A stretch of 64,000 nucleotides of DNA from NCBI RefSeq assembly GCF_000764305.2, contig NW_025933189.1, forward strand, positions 1 to 64,000, read 5' to 3'. The notes under the pieces were generated by a model, which was not told the DNA's origin, made no database searches, and saw only the letters and a program-made list of their open reading frames with translations. Of the stretch, positions 35,939-49,030 are shown one piece after another (within the stretch, counting starts at the first letter, position 1; every line of letters starts with the position of its first letter). The DNA is from Hyalella azteca. Lineage: Eukaryota; Arthropoda; Malacostraca; Amphipoda; Hyalellidae. The position numbers and the translations under genes were made by a program.

Positions 35939-38087
35939 TCACACTCAGAATTGGCTCGCATAAGTCCGGGATTCCTATTATCATAGATAAACATAAGGGG
36001 TTTGCACCATTCATAAATTCAGCTTTTATTTTCGAATGCGACTTTTTCTGTGCGAACACTTTCTTCGTATCGTAATATTAGTTGAGAGCATATTAAAGAA
36101 GTCTCTTGTCCACAGAGGTTATTTGTTCATCATCAGGTAACATGCTAACACAATACCGTTGAAAATACCGCATTGTTAACTAATGCATAGTAGCATCTAG
36201 ATTACATTTCAAATAGTAAATATTTCACTCTTTAATATTATACTAGATTCAAGTCCTGAATGATTCGATACTATTTTTTTTGCGTTTTTAAATTTTATTT
36301 TTTCACGTCCTTCAATGTATGTAAGAGGGAAATAATCATTGCCGTCAACTCGGTACGATTAACTGGTGCTGTTCAACCGATGTACAGGCATAGCGTTCGG
36401 GATCACATTTAGCCTGTTAACATTATTTAGCTCTAGTGACCGGTTAAATATGTTGACCCAATGCCACAGTAAATAAATTTGTATAGGACTCCATCAAACT
36501 GTATGCTGCGGCTATAGTAGTGCAGTCATGATATTGGCTTATTTTCATTTTTAACTTACATTGAGAGATATCATTATCTCTCTTTAATTTACTCCCTGCC
36601 GTATTACCAGCAGGGCTGTGGCAGGGAAATAGCATGAATGACCTCGTCGATTCTGTAGCGCAATTAACGATCAGTTATAATAATTGTGATCGTGACCAGA
36701 CATTTTTGAGCGCTGCAAGTATGGCATCACCGAACCAATACTCGAGCTCGCTTTTCCTGCACGATTACCTGGGGCACCATGACGGTACATTCTCGTACCC
36801 AAATTTCAGTGGAGAAAGTCATGCTTAAAACATTGAACATTTTCCTTCTCTGTTCCTCTGAAGAAATTATCGGTAAGAGAAAAAAAGATGAAGATTACGA
36901 CTGCCGGGCATCATCAAGTGGGAGTAAAACGTCACGTAGATAACTTAATCCGAAGAAGACAAACAGAAAGTGTCAATCATTTTATTTGATATCTTTATAT
37001 TTTTATACCAGTGCCAAACGTAGTTTTTCTTAGCTTAATTCTAACTCCAAAGCAGTTAAATGAAAAATAGAGTTATTCGGTCTTTCTCGTGATGCAGAAT
37101 CAAACAGATTTTTTTCTGATTTCGAACTCGAGTTCGGTTTCAGAAACGAGTATACGGGATACGCGAGACGCGAACATTTTCTGAGCGTATGATATCCAAC
37201 AAATATTATCCACACTCCAATATATTTCATTATCCAATCATTATCCCATATATTACAGACCATACGGTAGGGAAACCTACGAAAACATTCCGACAGCTTA
37301 TAGACGAAGCATTACGATTCCAAACAACGGCTCCGGCGATTAAATTATGATAAGTTCAGTACGATGGGGCGTGAGGCTTCTGCTTTTTTATTTGTTGGTA
37401 TCATCGCTGTTAATATTGCGTAAAAATATGCTCACAGCTAGTTATTACGAATATTTATTTATTTTTTCAAATCGATGAAGAATTATATTCATGTAATTTA
37501 AATTATGATGAACTTGCAAAATATCCACGAAAACCTTAACCACCGAAAACCTATACCACCGCGTTTAATCCCATCATCAGGGTAATTGCAGTCATGACTG
37601 GCAAACTGCCGTTATCATCTAAAAGTCTTGTAACGATCACGATTTTTTCCTGTCATTGTACAAAGCCCGCCGGTAACAGTATTGACATCAACGGCAGAAA
37701 TTTGACTAACTCGTTTGCACGCCCACATTATTAATTCTAATGGATTGGAGATCATTAAGCATATATTGTAACGTATGCAAATCTTAAAGTCATAAATAAA
37801 AACCCAGAACGAAAGTGAAATTTCTCAATTGGTTAGCAGACACTGGATTGCAATTGTGAAAAAATAATATACTGGACAAAACAATCGAAAGCCTCTATGT
37901 CTCAAAGCATTGAACTTATTTATACACTGAGATATATTTTGCAAAATGGACAAGCATAAGATTGATATTCTCATGCTGAGGACGACATCTTGCCAAGAGA
38001 GACGACATCTTCGAGAAGCGTGTAGTCAGCTAGAATCTAATTCTGAATTAATGCATCAATAATGCCACGCAAATCGTTTTATAAGTG
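35939..38087. other. Unique DNA, no gene seen
   Basis: A 64-codon plus-strand frame at 36634-36828 is non-repetitive but not recognised. Otherwise the stretch is AT-rich. Confidence 0.5.
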
Positions 38088-38179
38088 CTAGTGCACTTGC
38101 TTTTTATTAAGAGCACGAATATCAGCGGTCGCCGTCAACATGACGACCAGTGACATGCCTACCAAGATTTCTAGAAGTG

Positions 38180-38395
38180 CTATTATTATAGATGCTATTA
38201 TTACAGATGCTATTATTACAGATGCTATTATTACAGATGCTATTATTACAGATACTATTATTACAGATGCTATTATTATAGATGCGATTAATACAGATGC
38301 TATTATTACATATGCTATTATTACAGATGCTATTATTATAGATGCGATTAATACAGATGCTATTATTACATATGCTATTATTACAGGTACAGCAA
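38180..38395. repeat. Minisatellite, 15 bp unit, about 14 copies, with a 60 bp higher-order unit
   Basis: The unit GATGCTATTATTACA is repeated. From 38281 a four-unit block (GATGCGATTAATACA first) repeats exactly 60 bp later at 38341. Frames on both strands are open and low-complexity (Ile-Thr-Asp-Ala), not coding. Confidence 0.93.
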
Positions 38396-39585
38396 ACATA
38401 TGATCGAGGTCAGCGTCGATCAAGCTTTATTCGGAGTTGCAATATTCCAACGCATCCACGAGCTTCTGTTATGCTGATTGCAGCTCCACTGAAATTTGCT
38501 GAAAGTCATGCAGGACATCGGAAATACAAGAGTGGATAGTCCATCCTGCAGACTGGGACTAACTTATTATATTTGTTATCAGTTAATGTAACAATTGCGA
38601 ATTGGACCATGCACAAATGTAGGTCTGTGTACAGCGTTTATATAGCTGTGAAATCAGCTTTCATCGTGACCTCATGTAGAGGTATTGATGAAAACAATAT
38701 TTGTTTCTCATCTGTGACAGGTACTTTCAACACTGAAACCATCTAAACCGAAAATAGCAATCTAAATATATTTGGTATTTTCTGATATATACAGAATTAT
38801 TCGCAGACCTGATCGTATATGTATTACTGTAGATCATTCACAGTTTTACTGTAGATTATCCGCCTCGTGACACACCCCCGATATTACATGCCATTTTACG
38901 CCGCACTAAACGCTTTAATGTAGTGAGGAACATTAAATTCGAGAGGCGCTAACTTCCTTCACTGCATTTTAAGTGCTGACAAGTTTTATCGCTCCTCAAT
39001 CTATCTTGTAAATTATTTATGCCTTTTTAACATAAGCCGCCTTCTAACTTGGAGTCCCCGTAGAAATAGCGTTCTCAATTACACGTGTCTCGCTCCACGC
39101 CTTTAGTATATATGTATATACTAGCTTATGATGCACTTCAGTGAAAATATGCGCTATACCGATTGCCTTCTTGTGTAGGCGAAAAAAGGTTAATTTAGTG
39201 TAAAAAGATCCTTTTCAATATTCGTATGGAACTAAAACTTAGCTGAACCAAAAATAATTATTACACAAGAGATGTGAAACAATATTTTAGTTCTAAACTA
39301 ATATAGGGCAGGGAAAAATATACAATTCCAGATTGTAATGCCACTTGACGATTAGTTTGACAGTTTTTCAATAATATTTACAAAGTATTGCGAAGAGAAC
39401 CGACCCTTGATACTGGATATCTTGTAGTTATAGGCTACACTTGAAATTCGTTTTGAATTTGAGGGACAAAATACGAGAGATCAAGCTGATGAGCAACGCG
39501 AGCTCACTCCAAATCTGGGCGTGTTGGCGAATTCTAATTTTTGCGACGAGAGTAGCGAAGAGGTTATTTCGAGTGGATGACGAGA
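38396..39585. other. Unique DNA, no gene seen
   Basis: CAGTTTTACTGTAGAT and ATTACTGTAGATCATTC form a short near-repeat at 38822-38858. Nothing else is recognisable. Confidence 0.55.
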
Positions 39586-39960
39586 GTCTAGTCTAGAGTG
39601 AGCCTAGAAAGCTACGTACGCCAGTTTGAGCAGATGCTAGTCTAGAATAATCCCAGAGCTAGCTACTTGAGCAGATGCTATATAGTCTAGAGTAATCCGA
39701 GAGCTAGCAAGTTTGAGCAAATGCTAGTCTAGAGTAATGCAAGAGCTAGCAAGTTTGAGCAAATGCTAGTCTAGAGTAATGCGAGAGCTAGCAAGTTTGA
39801 GCAAATGCTAGTCTAGAGTAATGCGAGAGCTAGCAAGTTTGAGCAGGCTCTAGAATAATCCGAGAGCTAGCAAGTTTGAGCAAATGCTAGTCTAATCCGA
39901 GAGCTAGCTAGTTTGCGCAGATGCTAGTCTAGAGTAATACGAGAGCTGGACAAGTTGGAG
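39586..39960. repeat. Minisatellite, about 42 bp unit, about 9 copies
   Basis: Copies contain GAGAGCTAGCAAGTTTGAGC, then AAATGCTAGTCTAGAGTAAT. Units in the middle are nearly identical, while outer units are diverged and of variable length. Confidence 0.92.
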
Positions 39961-40737
39961 CGAGCAGCTCTAATCAAGTAAATCACCAAAATTACTCGCC
40001 AAAGATATTACCTCCAAGTCGTGAGCAATTATTGCTTCCGCTAATTTCATTTAATTACCCGACACGCAAGCCTGCCTACAACTCTAATGAACACAGATGC
40101 TTAGCAAAGGCTGGTCAGGATAATACTTAACTCAGGTCTAATCTAAAGCACAATACCGCACGCACGGCATATAAATATGCTCTCTAACCCTTGTGAATGA
40201 GTTATTGAACGATAGATAATATGAGCGATATATGATGCTTAAGATTGTGGCGCATGCAGCAAGCCATCTTCGGATAAATCAAGTTCAATCATACAGTATT
40301 TATGAAAGTATTCGAATGGAGAACGTAAGGTAGCTTTTTCATTTCGAGGGAGAAATTTCGTTCCTGTTTTTGTGACAAAACTTTAGAGACGCTGAGTAAA
40401 CAAGAAGTAGTCTATAGAATTCTTACGAATAAAAATTACCCAAGCTTGGAAAGAAAAAGTCGTGTTACATTTTTTTGCCAAGATTCACAATGGTAAAGTT
40501 CAAGCAAAACTGAATGAGTTCCTAGTAAACAGTATCGAACGCCGTTTCAGTTTCAAGAATCAAGCAAGAGCTGATTTGTCGTAAAGTCTCATTTCTCAAT
40601 TATCTTTCACTCTTAATATGAAGATAATTTCGTTATTTCTTACCAGGCAAGGGGCAGAGAGATGTTACAAGGACCAGCAATCGACCGCGAGAATCGATGA
40701 AGACTGCCACAAAAGCTCCATTCAAATGGAAATTCTC

Positions 40738-40985
40738 GGCATCGCGCAATGCGTCAGACTCAGCAAACCAATACGAATTGGAACGGCATCGTGCACTCTG
40801 TCAGACCATGCAGACCGTTGAAAATTAGAACGACATCGTGCACTCCGTCAGACCATGCGAACCGTTGAAAATTGGAACGACATCGTGCACTCCGTCAGAC
40901 CATGCGAACCGTTGAAAATTGAATGGCATCGTGCACTCCGTCAGACCATGCAGACCGTTAAAAATTGGATCAACATCAGCGCAGA
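40738..40985. repeat. Minisatellite, 47 bp unit, 5 copies
   Basis: CATCGTGCACTCCGTCAGAC, CATGCGAACCGTTGAAAATT and GGAACG make up a unit. The first copy (40738-40784) is strongly diverged. Confidence 0.9.
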
Positions 40986-43519
40986 CCAACCGTCTGTGGG
41001 GATTTGAGTTCTGAGAACACTACTGTGGTTCTCAACAGGGTTTGGGGCTAGTCACTAATCTAGTAGTTTGTAAAACATTCAATTAGGTGCAAGGTTTTTT
41101 CTAAGTTTCGACCGTATTCTTTGCAGGTGTAGCAGTATCTGTAAGGAATTTGTTGTTATGACAAAATAGCTGGTATCTCGACATTACGGTAGTAACTGTA
41201 TTACGGACCGCAGCTAAACTGGAAATAGCTATATATGTATTATGGTTTTTGACTCGGATCTGTCATCCTTGTCGGACATCTCACGCTGGTCCATCACTGA
41301 TATGTACAAAATGTTTGCTGTTACTCGAATAAAGTAGTAATTGTCAGTGCGTGATCCGTCTCCTACGTATTTGTATGGACACTATGACAATTATTCAGAC
41401 GAATAAACAATCCGAGGAGCCTAATTAAGACAGATAAAATGAGGAAATAAAAATAGTGACAGCTTATCGTTTCGGTGATAATTAGTTCACCCAGTCTCGA
41501 AACTAAAAAGATATATTATATATTCAGAAGGTAGTACCGCATGGTTGAATTTCTACCCTCTAATGTCCTCACTGAGAACCCTACGAAACGTCACTACGCA
41601 TTGACATTAGACGAGACTTCTAAAACAAAGTTATTGGTATTTCTTATCCTTTTATTTCAGTGGTGTATCTTAGTTAGAACTAAAAAAAATCTGATTGATC
41701 ATATAAAACTAAATTCACAAAACCAGCCATCAAATTATAACGCACTAAAACGCATCATGAACATATTTATATTTAATATTCATTTGAACAATAAATAAAA
41801 TGTGTAAATATGAGAATAAATAAAATAAAATGTAATTGTCACAAATAATCGGCTGTTGATACAAACTGTAAAAAAATTTAATTTTTATTTTCGTCTGACA
41901 GGGTCCATAATTTGCAAGGGTAACAGTCGTGAAGTCCAACTCGAGGGACCTGACAAGTTTTAGCGGCCGCGGTCCCACGTTACAGAAAAACTTTCTGGAT
42001 AGAAGGCCGGGCCAACACAGCCTGGCAACTTGTGTCGCCACACAGTATTAAGGCAAGAGGAACAAGGCAACACAAAAAAAGGAAGCAGCAACAACAGTAC
42101 TGCCCATAATTATAAGACTTTGCACCAGCAACTTATGGCATTAAGCTAGATAAAGCGAGAAAAAGTGGCAAGAAATCGGAAACAAGACCAATAAAATCAA
42201 AATACCGCCTATAATTTTAAGAAATGGATACAAAATTAAATAACTTTCAGAAATATCAGCGCAATTCGACCATAGAAAACGGGCTCGTAGCTAAGAAAAA
42301 ATGTTCGTAAGCAATTAACAAATTCTTTCCTACGACCAGTTTCTACCGAATCAGCATCCCCGAACATTTCAAGGAAAATTTTCAATCCTTTATGTATTTT
42401 TAACCTATAATTACTTAAATTAAATAGCAGAAAATAGTAAAAGAGCACGGAATGAGTACCTTCATCCGCAATAAAATCTAAGACAAAGGATACTAGGAAC
42501 AGGAAAGGGGCATTAAGATCCAGAAATGCTTTGCTGAAGAAATGGCCTCATGGCGCGGTCCTTGTATATAAGCCTTATTTGGAGCAGTCCAGCTAGGCAA
42601 CTGGCAAGATCACAAATCAGAGCAAAGGAGACTGCTAGCCGGCAACTGAACGGACCTTATTAAAAATATTATATAAGGCAGTATCGACGAACCGTGGATT
42701 TCCAACGGCCACCAATAACCCGCCAACGATTTGTTAATGGGTTTGAACATTGCAACCCAGTGAAAATTTACAAACGCGTAAGCTTCTGATTTGGAGTACC
42801 AGAAGCTGGGGCGACTCTAAATTTTGTTAGGGAAAGCATCCATGGCATTCCCGAGTTCTGAACAAGGCTTCTCGCTAGCTTATGGTAAGTTCTGGCATGG
42901 TACGAGACAAAGTTCACAGTCGCCAGCTACAGAAGTTTCTAGCAATTGAATACGTGAGACTGAATTCATTACGGGACAGTTGGCAACATTTAAAACTAAT
43001 TCGATTCACTTCAGAATTGCACACCGACATTTGAATTTCGAATATTTTCGCTTCGTCGTTTATGAAAAATGCACACAGTATTTATTATATGCTGTTTGTT
43101 ACCCTGAAATGAGTCTAACGCATGCATTTGAAGCCGAATTTGCGACAGATGAATGGAGAATTTAACATAAATTTCATTGTTTTTTCCGAAAATGAAAAAA
43201 GATTTTCGGCGAAATAAACCGGTTAAAGTAGAGAAATATCTCTTCACTTCCGCTTCCGCATTTGCGTTTCGCGCGAGTTTCAAGTAAATCCCGAAAACTT
43301 CACAAGATAAAAAGCATCAGAAGATAGCTACTCAATAGTGAGCCTTCGTGAAGGCTTAGCAAATCTCATCTCCACGAACTCTGCTTCCTCTCACCAACAG
43401 ATACCCGGTGTAACTGCCGCATTATTGAAATTATGCAGAAAACATAATTAAAGTTTGGAATAATAGCATACTAAATAATCATTAATCACTTATGATAAAG
43501 GATGTTGTAGTGATGCAAG
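40986..43519. other. Unique DNA, no gene seen
   Basis: Short unrecognised frames only. A TATATAAG at 42566 with GGAGCAGTCC about 15 bases on looks superficially promoter-like but leads to no coding sequence. The hairpin repeat at 42762 is inside. Confidence 0.5.
42762..42828. repeat. 67 bp hairpin-bearing dispersed repeat, copy 2
   Basis: AGCTTCTG, loop ATTTGGAGTAC and CAGAAGCT are identical to the copy at 29.5 kb, and GCGACTCTAAATTTTGTT follows in both. The left shoulder differs slightly (ACAAACGCGTA against ACAGACGTGTC), keeping the stem at 8 bp. No flanking direct repeat was seen. Confidence 0.7.
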
Positions 43520-43655
43520 GCGTTGAGATTTTGTCATTACTAATTTAATATAATTAAAGAATTGAAATTCAGCCTCCGGTCACCACATTGAGATTTTGTT
43601 CATCATGATTTAAATATTATAAAAGAATAGAAATTCAGCCTCTGGTCATCACAGT
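43520..43655. repeat. Diverged tandem duplication, about 71 bp unit
   Basis: TTGAGATTTTGTCATTACTA and TTGAGATTTTGTTCATCATG begin the copies, and AAATTCAGCCTCCGGTCACC or AAATTCAGCCTCTGGTCATC end them. Confidence 0.78.
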
Positions 43656-46600
43656 GACCGTCGTTAAGCAAAGTTTTGATGTATAATTGCTCGTGTCAAT
43701 GCAACAAAGTTTGAGAAACATAAGTGTTAAGGTCACTTGATTGATTAAATCGCAAGCTTTCTTTGCTTTTAAATTCTTGTTCGAGGAACTTTTTATTCAG
43801 AGCTTGAATCATGCAGACATTATCAAGAAACAAATATATTCAAAATTACAAGACTTACAGAAATCAGGAACAAGGAAATTGCATGGAAAATAATTAATCA
43901 AATGAAACAATGAAGCTAAATTTATTTCGAGGAACAAGTAATTATTTAAACAAACGACGCTCTCAACATTACAACTGATATGTAACGAATCCAGTCAATC
44001 GGCAAGAGTCTAAGTGCACATCAGAATATGAACAATAAACACATAAAATTATAAAAAATATTGCAGTACATATAAAGATGTTTTCATCTGCGAGAACGCC
44101 TAACTATATACCAGGAAGCAAGAATCCTCAGCAATAATTGCTCCATTAAACAATAGCTATAATCGTTTGCTTAATTAACTGCAGTGTATGATTACCGTCC
44201 TGGCGAAGATTTTGAAGAGGGTGTGATGGAATTATGAAATTGAGCCGTCAGCTCTAAGAGAAAGATATATTAAAAAATAAAAATTACAAAACAAACCTAA
44301 AATTACCGCAAATGTTAACAAACATATCATTTCAATTGTTCTGAAAAAATTCTAATTCATTTCAGTTGGAAATTACTGATAATTTTGATAAATATCATTT
44401 ATAATTTAACCGAATTTCCTTAAAATTTTATTTACGTTTTTTTATACGAAGCCTGACACTAACCGCAGCGCAGTAATTGGATAGAAGCCTCGCCTCGTAC
44501 AGGCTATGCCGACCCACGATGCTTGAATTTAACTGAAATTTCTCGAAATTCCTCCTCAGAGTCTGAACAGAATATAAACTGCAAATTACTCCTTACTCAG
44601 TGATATTGAATTATACATGAAAATTGTGTCTTGTTTACCGTGAAAATCGTTGTAATTGTTAAATTTTATATGAATGTAGCATTGGAATCAGAAACTTATT
44701 GTGATGCGTGGTCGTTTCTCTGAAAACACTGCGGCGCGTCAACAGCAGACGAAACTTAAATAACTGCGCGACTTAGTAGACATTTTTCGAGCGCTAACTC
44801 TTTTGTCGTGCTCGCGTCGATGATACGTAAGCAACAGAAGACTTATTGCTGATACATATAACTCATCATGGCTGCCGTATTTTATTATGTTAAAGAGGGA
44901 ACCGGTTTGCCTGCGAAAAATGTACTTACTAGAAAAATGGAGTACCCTACTAGAAAATTAGAACTGTTAGAATGAACTATTTAAAAAAAAATTAACGGTT
45001 GATAATAGTAGAAAACCGACGCTGTAGAAGTATTTATTGAAAAGAAGTCCTAAAAACATTCATTTCGTACTTTATTCTCTAAAATGGTTAATTTTGATTT
45101 CACACTACAATGCGTATGATGCATTTTATGGAATAAGATATTTGTAATCAATTAATTTAAAACTTTACTCCGATTGCTTCATCTTGTACTTTTATTTCAT
45201 TTTTTGTACTGTTTTTAAACAGGGTTGCCAGACGGTAATTTTTTCCGGACAAATTCCGTGATTTAGTTTTTCTCAATTGCGTTGGCCGGCTAAAATATGA
45301 TAGGAGTAATTCCTAATTAAATTTTAAATACTGCAAAAAGAAAATAAATGGAATTTTTATAGCGGAACCTACAAATAAACCAGAATATATTGAGTTTTAG
45401 CCTTTTTTGTTCTCGGATTTGGCCGATTTTAGGCAATTATGTACCACTAGGTACGTCCTGGAGAAATACATTTCGTGGTACGCATATGTACCACTTTGGA
45501 GTCAACGTGTTAATATAGTAGAATATTGAATAGGCCCTGTTGTCAATTCATAACCCTTCATCATGAATAGAAATTCGAGTCGTCAGATTAATACTCGACA
45601 AATCATATTCATGTTTTCGACACGCTTTATTGATTCAGGTTATTGACCGGTGTCTTTGAATCTCTAGAAAAATTAGCCTGGGAAGTAAGTGGAAATAATT
45701 TCATTGCGAGAGCCATTATTCAGATATCGAATAGCAACCGAAATTTCGTTCAGAAGTCAGAAAAAAAATTAGTGTCACATTGGTGTTAGTTATTAGGAAT
45801 CGATTGTTCCTATGAATAAAATGATGCAGTGAAATTCCATTCCACCAACACATCTGTTGGTGCTGTATCTGTTTCGGAAACGCGATATTCACTGAGAAGA
45901 ATAATGAATGAACTCGCATTGATGTTCATTCCTATGGAACATATTTTGACAATATTTTTAAACTGGTAAGATGGCGATCGAGGTACCGAGTTTCTCGCCG
46001 AAGTTCTGCTTTCTAAAGCAACTACACACGACAATGCAAGGCAATGCGCATTTTTTTTAACCATACCATCGTATAAAAGGGAAATTTCGAGTCCTTCGCG
46101 CTAGATTTGTTGCAAAAATTCTGACTTACATTTTTCCAGTAAGTGCTTTTGCTCGCAGCGACCAAGCTTGCATTCATAGTATTTTGTAGGCCTTTTTGTT
46201 GTTAAGAAATTGTTCGTTTTATATGCAATGAAATGAACATTTCCCTTCCAACTGCCGGAAAAATTGGCTTTTAAGCTTCATCACATTTATTAGTGCTTTG
46301 TTCAAAAAAATGCTTAGAAGAATAAACTAAGTTATGCTTCCGAAAAATATTTGAAGCTAAACACAGCATGCAACTAAACTAAAAATTATCGGCATCTGAG
46401 TCTGTACCAACAAATCACAATTTCCATGGAAGGCGTCCATTACCTAATTGAAAACTGAAGCCGAATTTAGGCCGGTTTAGGCACCGATAAATCACGCATA
46501 GTTTTTGAGAAAAGTTTCTTCCGCCTTTATAATCTTGTCAAATCACTCGATATTCATTGAGCGATCAGGAAAATCTCAATGGTAGCGGGGCGTGCTGAAC

Positions 46601-47175
46601 GCTCGAGGGCTCAGCTTTGTTGGGCTCATTTAACCAAATCAAGTCGTCCGTCCGCACACCGCCTCGCGTCAAGCCACAGCAAAATATGATTTGCTTTTTA
46701 ACAGCCACTTCATGATTTGAACATGATTTGTCAACATTTCAAATACATATAAAGCATTTCTCTTTTCTCAAGGATATAGTGGTTATTAAAATATACAAGA
46801 AATCCTGTAATAGTATAGGTGTATAAGTCTATGCAGAAATTACTCAACATAAGGCCAAATATTTCATAAAACATTCTGTCCAGATTTTTCCTCTCAAGGT
46901 TGTTAATTCATTGCATTTAGTAAATCAGAATAACACAAGATTAACAAGACTGTAACACAAGCTGTCATGATGAGCACCTGCAATGCAGCAAGTCGTCGAG
47001 CAATATGAGCTTGGCAGGCCAAGCAACTTCTGGCAGCATCAGGGATTCAACAGCCTAGTCCATAATTGAGTTCCTCATTAGCTTCGAGATCATAACGCAG
47101 GACGATTGAAGGTCCACGTCCACCACACGCCAGTCAGCAGCGACCGCGGCACAGCAGCTGCATGCCAACTTCACG
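43656..47175. other. AT-rich unique DNA, no gene seen
   Basis: No frame above 84 codons. GTATAAAAGGG at 46070-46080 is a strong TATA-like match, without a recognised gene downstream. Confidence 0.5.
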
Positions 47176-47274
47176 TCGATGCTGTTTTCCTTGTAATACA
47201 CAAGCCTTTCGATGCTGTTTTCCTTGTAATACACAAGCCTTTCGATGCTGTTTTCCTTGTAATACACAAGCCCT
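47176..47274. repeat. Minisatellite, 33 bp unit, 3 copies
   Basis: TCGATGCTGTTTTCCTTGTA followed by ATACACAAGCCTT is repeated without visible change, so this is a recent duplication. Confidence 0.92.
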
Positions 47275-47615
47275 TGACAGTTCCCACAGCGAGCAACGAA
47301 GGCCTTGAGTGGCCTGTCTTTGTAAGAACAGTTGCTGTCCAAGGCATACAAACTTCAGGTAAATGCTTGGCTGTAATTAATTAGCTGGGAGAGCACCAGA
47401 AATGTTCATTGTTTGATCTTTTTTATGAGTAGAGTTGCGAATATTGTTCTCGGGAAATAAATTGGCAAAGAAGCCACCCAAAGCTGTCTTTCGGGTCCTC
47501 CGCCTGACACTTGAGTGTTGCTTACAACTGCAGCCAGTTGGCACCTGAACAAATAATTCGCGGTTAGGTGTCGCTTCAAGGCACGCCGGACGGATCACAA
47601 GCAGCGCCCGATAGT

Positions 47616-47735
47616 GTCCATAATTTAGGGAGGATACATGGTTGCCAATAATTCAGGGAGGATATATTGTTGTCAATAATTCAGGGAGGATACATTGTTG
47701 CCAATAATTCATGGAGGATATGTTGTTGAACACAT
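47616..47735. repeat. Minisatellite, 28 bp unit, 4 copies
   Basis: CCAATAATTCAGGGAGGATA with CATTGTTG is repeated. The first and last copies carry substitutions. Confidence 0.88.
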
Positions 47736-48703
47736 TCAGGATGGACATGGCAGTGTTACACAACACTTCACAAAGTAGCCAATGCTACACAAGAAGCCAC
47801 ACCGTCACCAGTCATTTGACTGATAGAATTAGGTAGTTACGGAACGCTCGTCGACAATATTGCTGACGACATGAGAAACAGTCACTGCAAAAATGGACGC
47901 CCTCGACAACCACTAAGATAGCTGCCAGAATTAAGTGAAACATTAAAAGATGAAACTTCAAATGAGAGCCAACCACTTTTTGACGGAAATAATAACGCGA
48001 TTATCGCAAGATGAAACGTCACAGGGCAGCTTTCTACCATGCAGGTCGAATTGCAGTGGCCAAGGTAAGACGACGCGGCATACAAACCACGCAGGACAAG
48101 ACCTGAGAGAGAGACACCGCAACTATAATTTCTTATTATTTCTTGAGTGGGTTTATATTGCGTCACTGCCATGTAGCGGATCATCTTGCGCACCTTGTCA
48201 TTCGAAGATATAGCAAGTGGCTGTTATGAGTGTCGCAAGGATCTAATTACACATCATGATAATGTGAGTCATTGCAATAAATGGAAGGAGCGACTTGAAA
48301 GAAGGTTGCTTTAATGAATTCATGCAAATGAAGCTGCTATAAATTGCGACATCCGCTAGTGATATCTTATTCGGTTCGTTGGCAACAGCAGCAATGCAAC
48401 TCTAAACCTGGAACGCGTGACTTGAAAGGTGTCTGTAAAAGTGAGTATATACGTCACAGAAACACCTCAGCAGTTGAGCGTCAGAGCTCATCGCAGCAAA
48501 TGGAGTTCGGCGCTAGAAAGAAGTGACCTGTTTTCAGTTAGTGGCAGGAGAGCAAGTGCGAGTAAACACTCGGGTCGCTCTATGAAAAAAGTTCAAGTCA
48601 AACACCGGAGCAAACACATCTGCGATTGATTTTCCGGACTGAGCCAAGCAATCTGGGAGCGAAGCGTCCGCCTGACTTGATCCGGCATCTGTTGCCTTCA
48701 AAT
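47736..48703. other. Unique DNA, no gene seen
   Basis: Antisense frames at 47882-48213 (103 and 87 codons) overlap one another and resemble nothing known. Confidence 0.5.
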
Positions 48704-48741
48704 GTGGATGCGAGGTGTGTGGATGCGAGGTGTGTGGATGC
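48704..48741. repeat. Minisatellite family D, 15 bp unit, about 2.5 copies
   Basis: GTGTGTGGATGCGAG is repeated here and again, with more copies, directly after the adapter at 51105. Confidence 0.85.
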
Positions 48742-49030
48742 GAAAGCGCTGCGTCTGATGGTCTAAGAACAACAAACACGAGCAAGCACTAGCGTCAAGC
48801 GCTGCGTCTGATGGTCTAAGAACAAACACGAGCAAGCACTAGCGTCAAGCGCTGCGTCTGATGGTCTAAGAACAACAAACACGAGCATGCACTAGCGTCA
48901 AGCGCTGCGTCTGATGGTCTAAGAACTACAAACACGGGCAAGCACTAGCGTCAAGCGCTGCGTCTGATGGTATAAGAACAACAAACACGGGCAAGCACTA
49001 GCGTGAAGCGCTGTGTACGACAGTTTGAAA
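48742..49030. repeat. Minisatellite family A, about 53 bp unit, 5 copies
   Basis: AGCGCTGCGTCTGATGGTCT, AAGAACAACAAACACGAGC and AAGCACTAGCGTCA make up a unit. The last copies diverge. The family recurs at 62822-62913. Confidence 0.92.

Noticed and set aside
46070..46080. GTATAAAAGGG as a core promoter
   Set aside because: A good TATA match, but no initiator at the right distance and no gene downstream on the plus strand.
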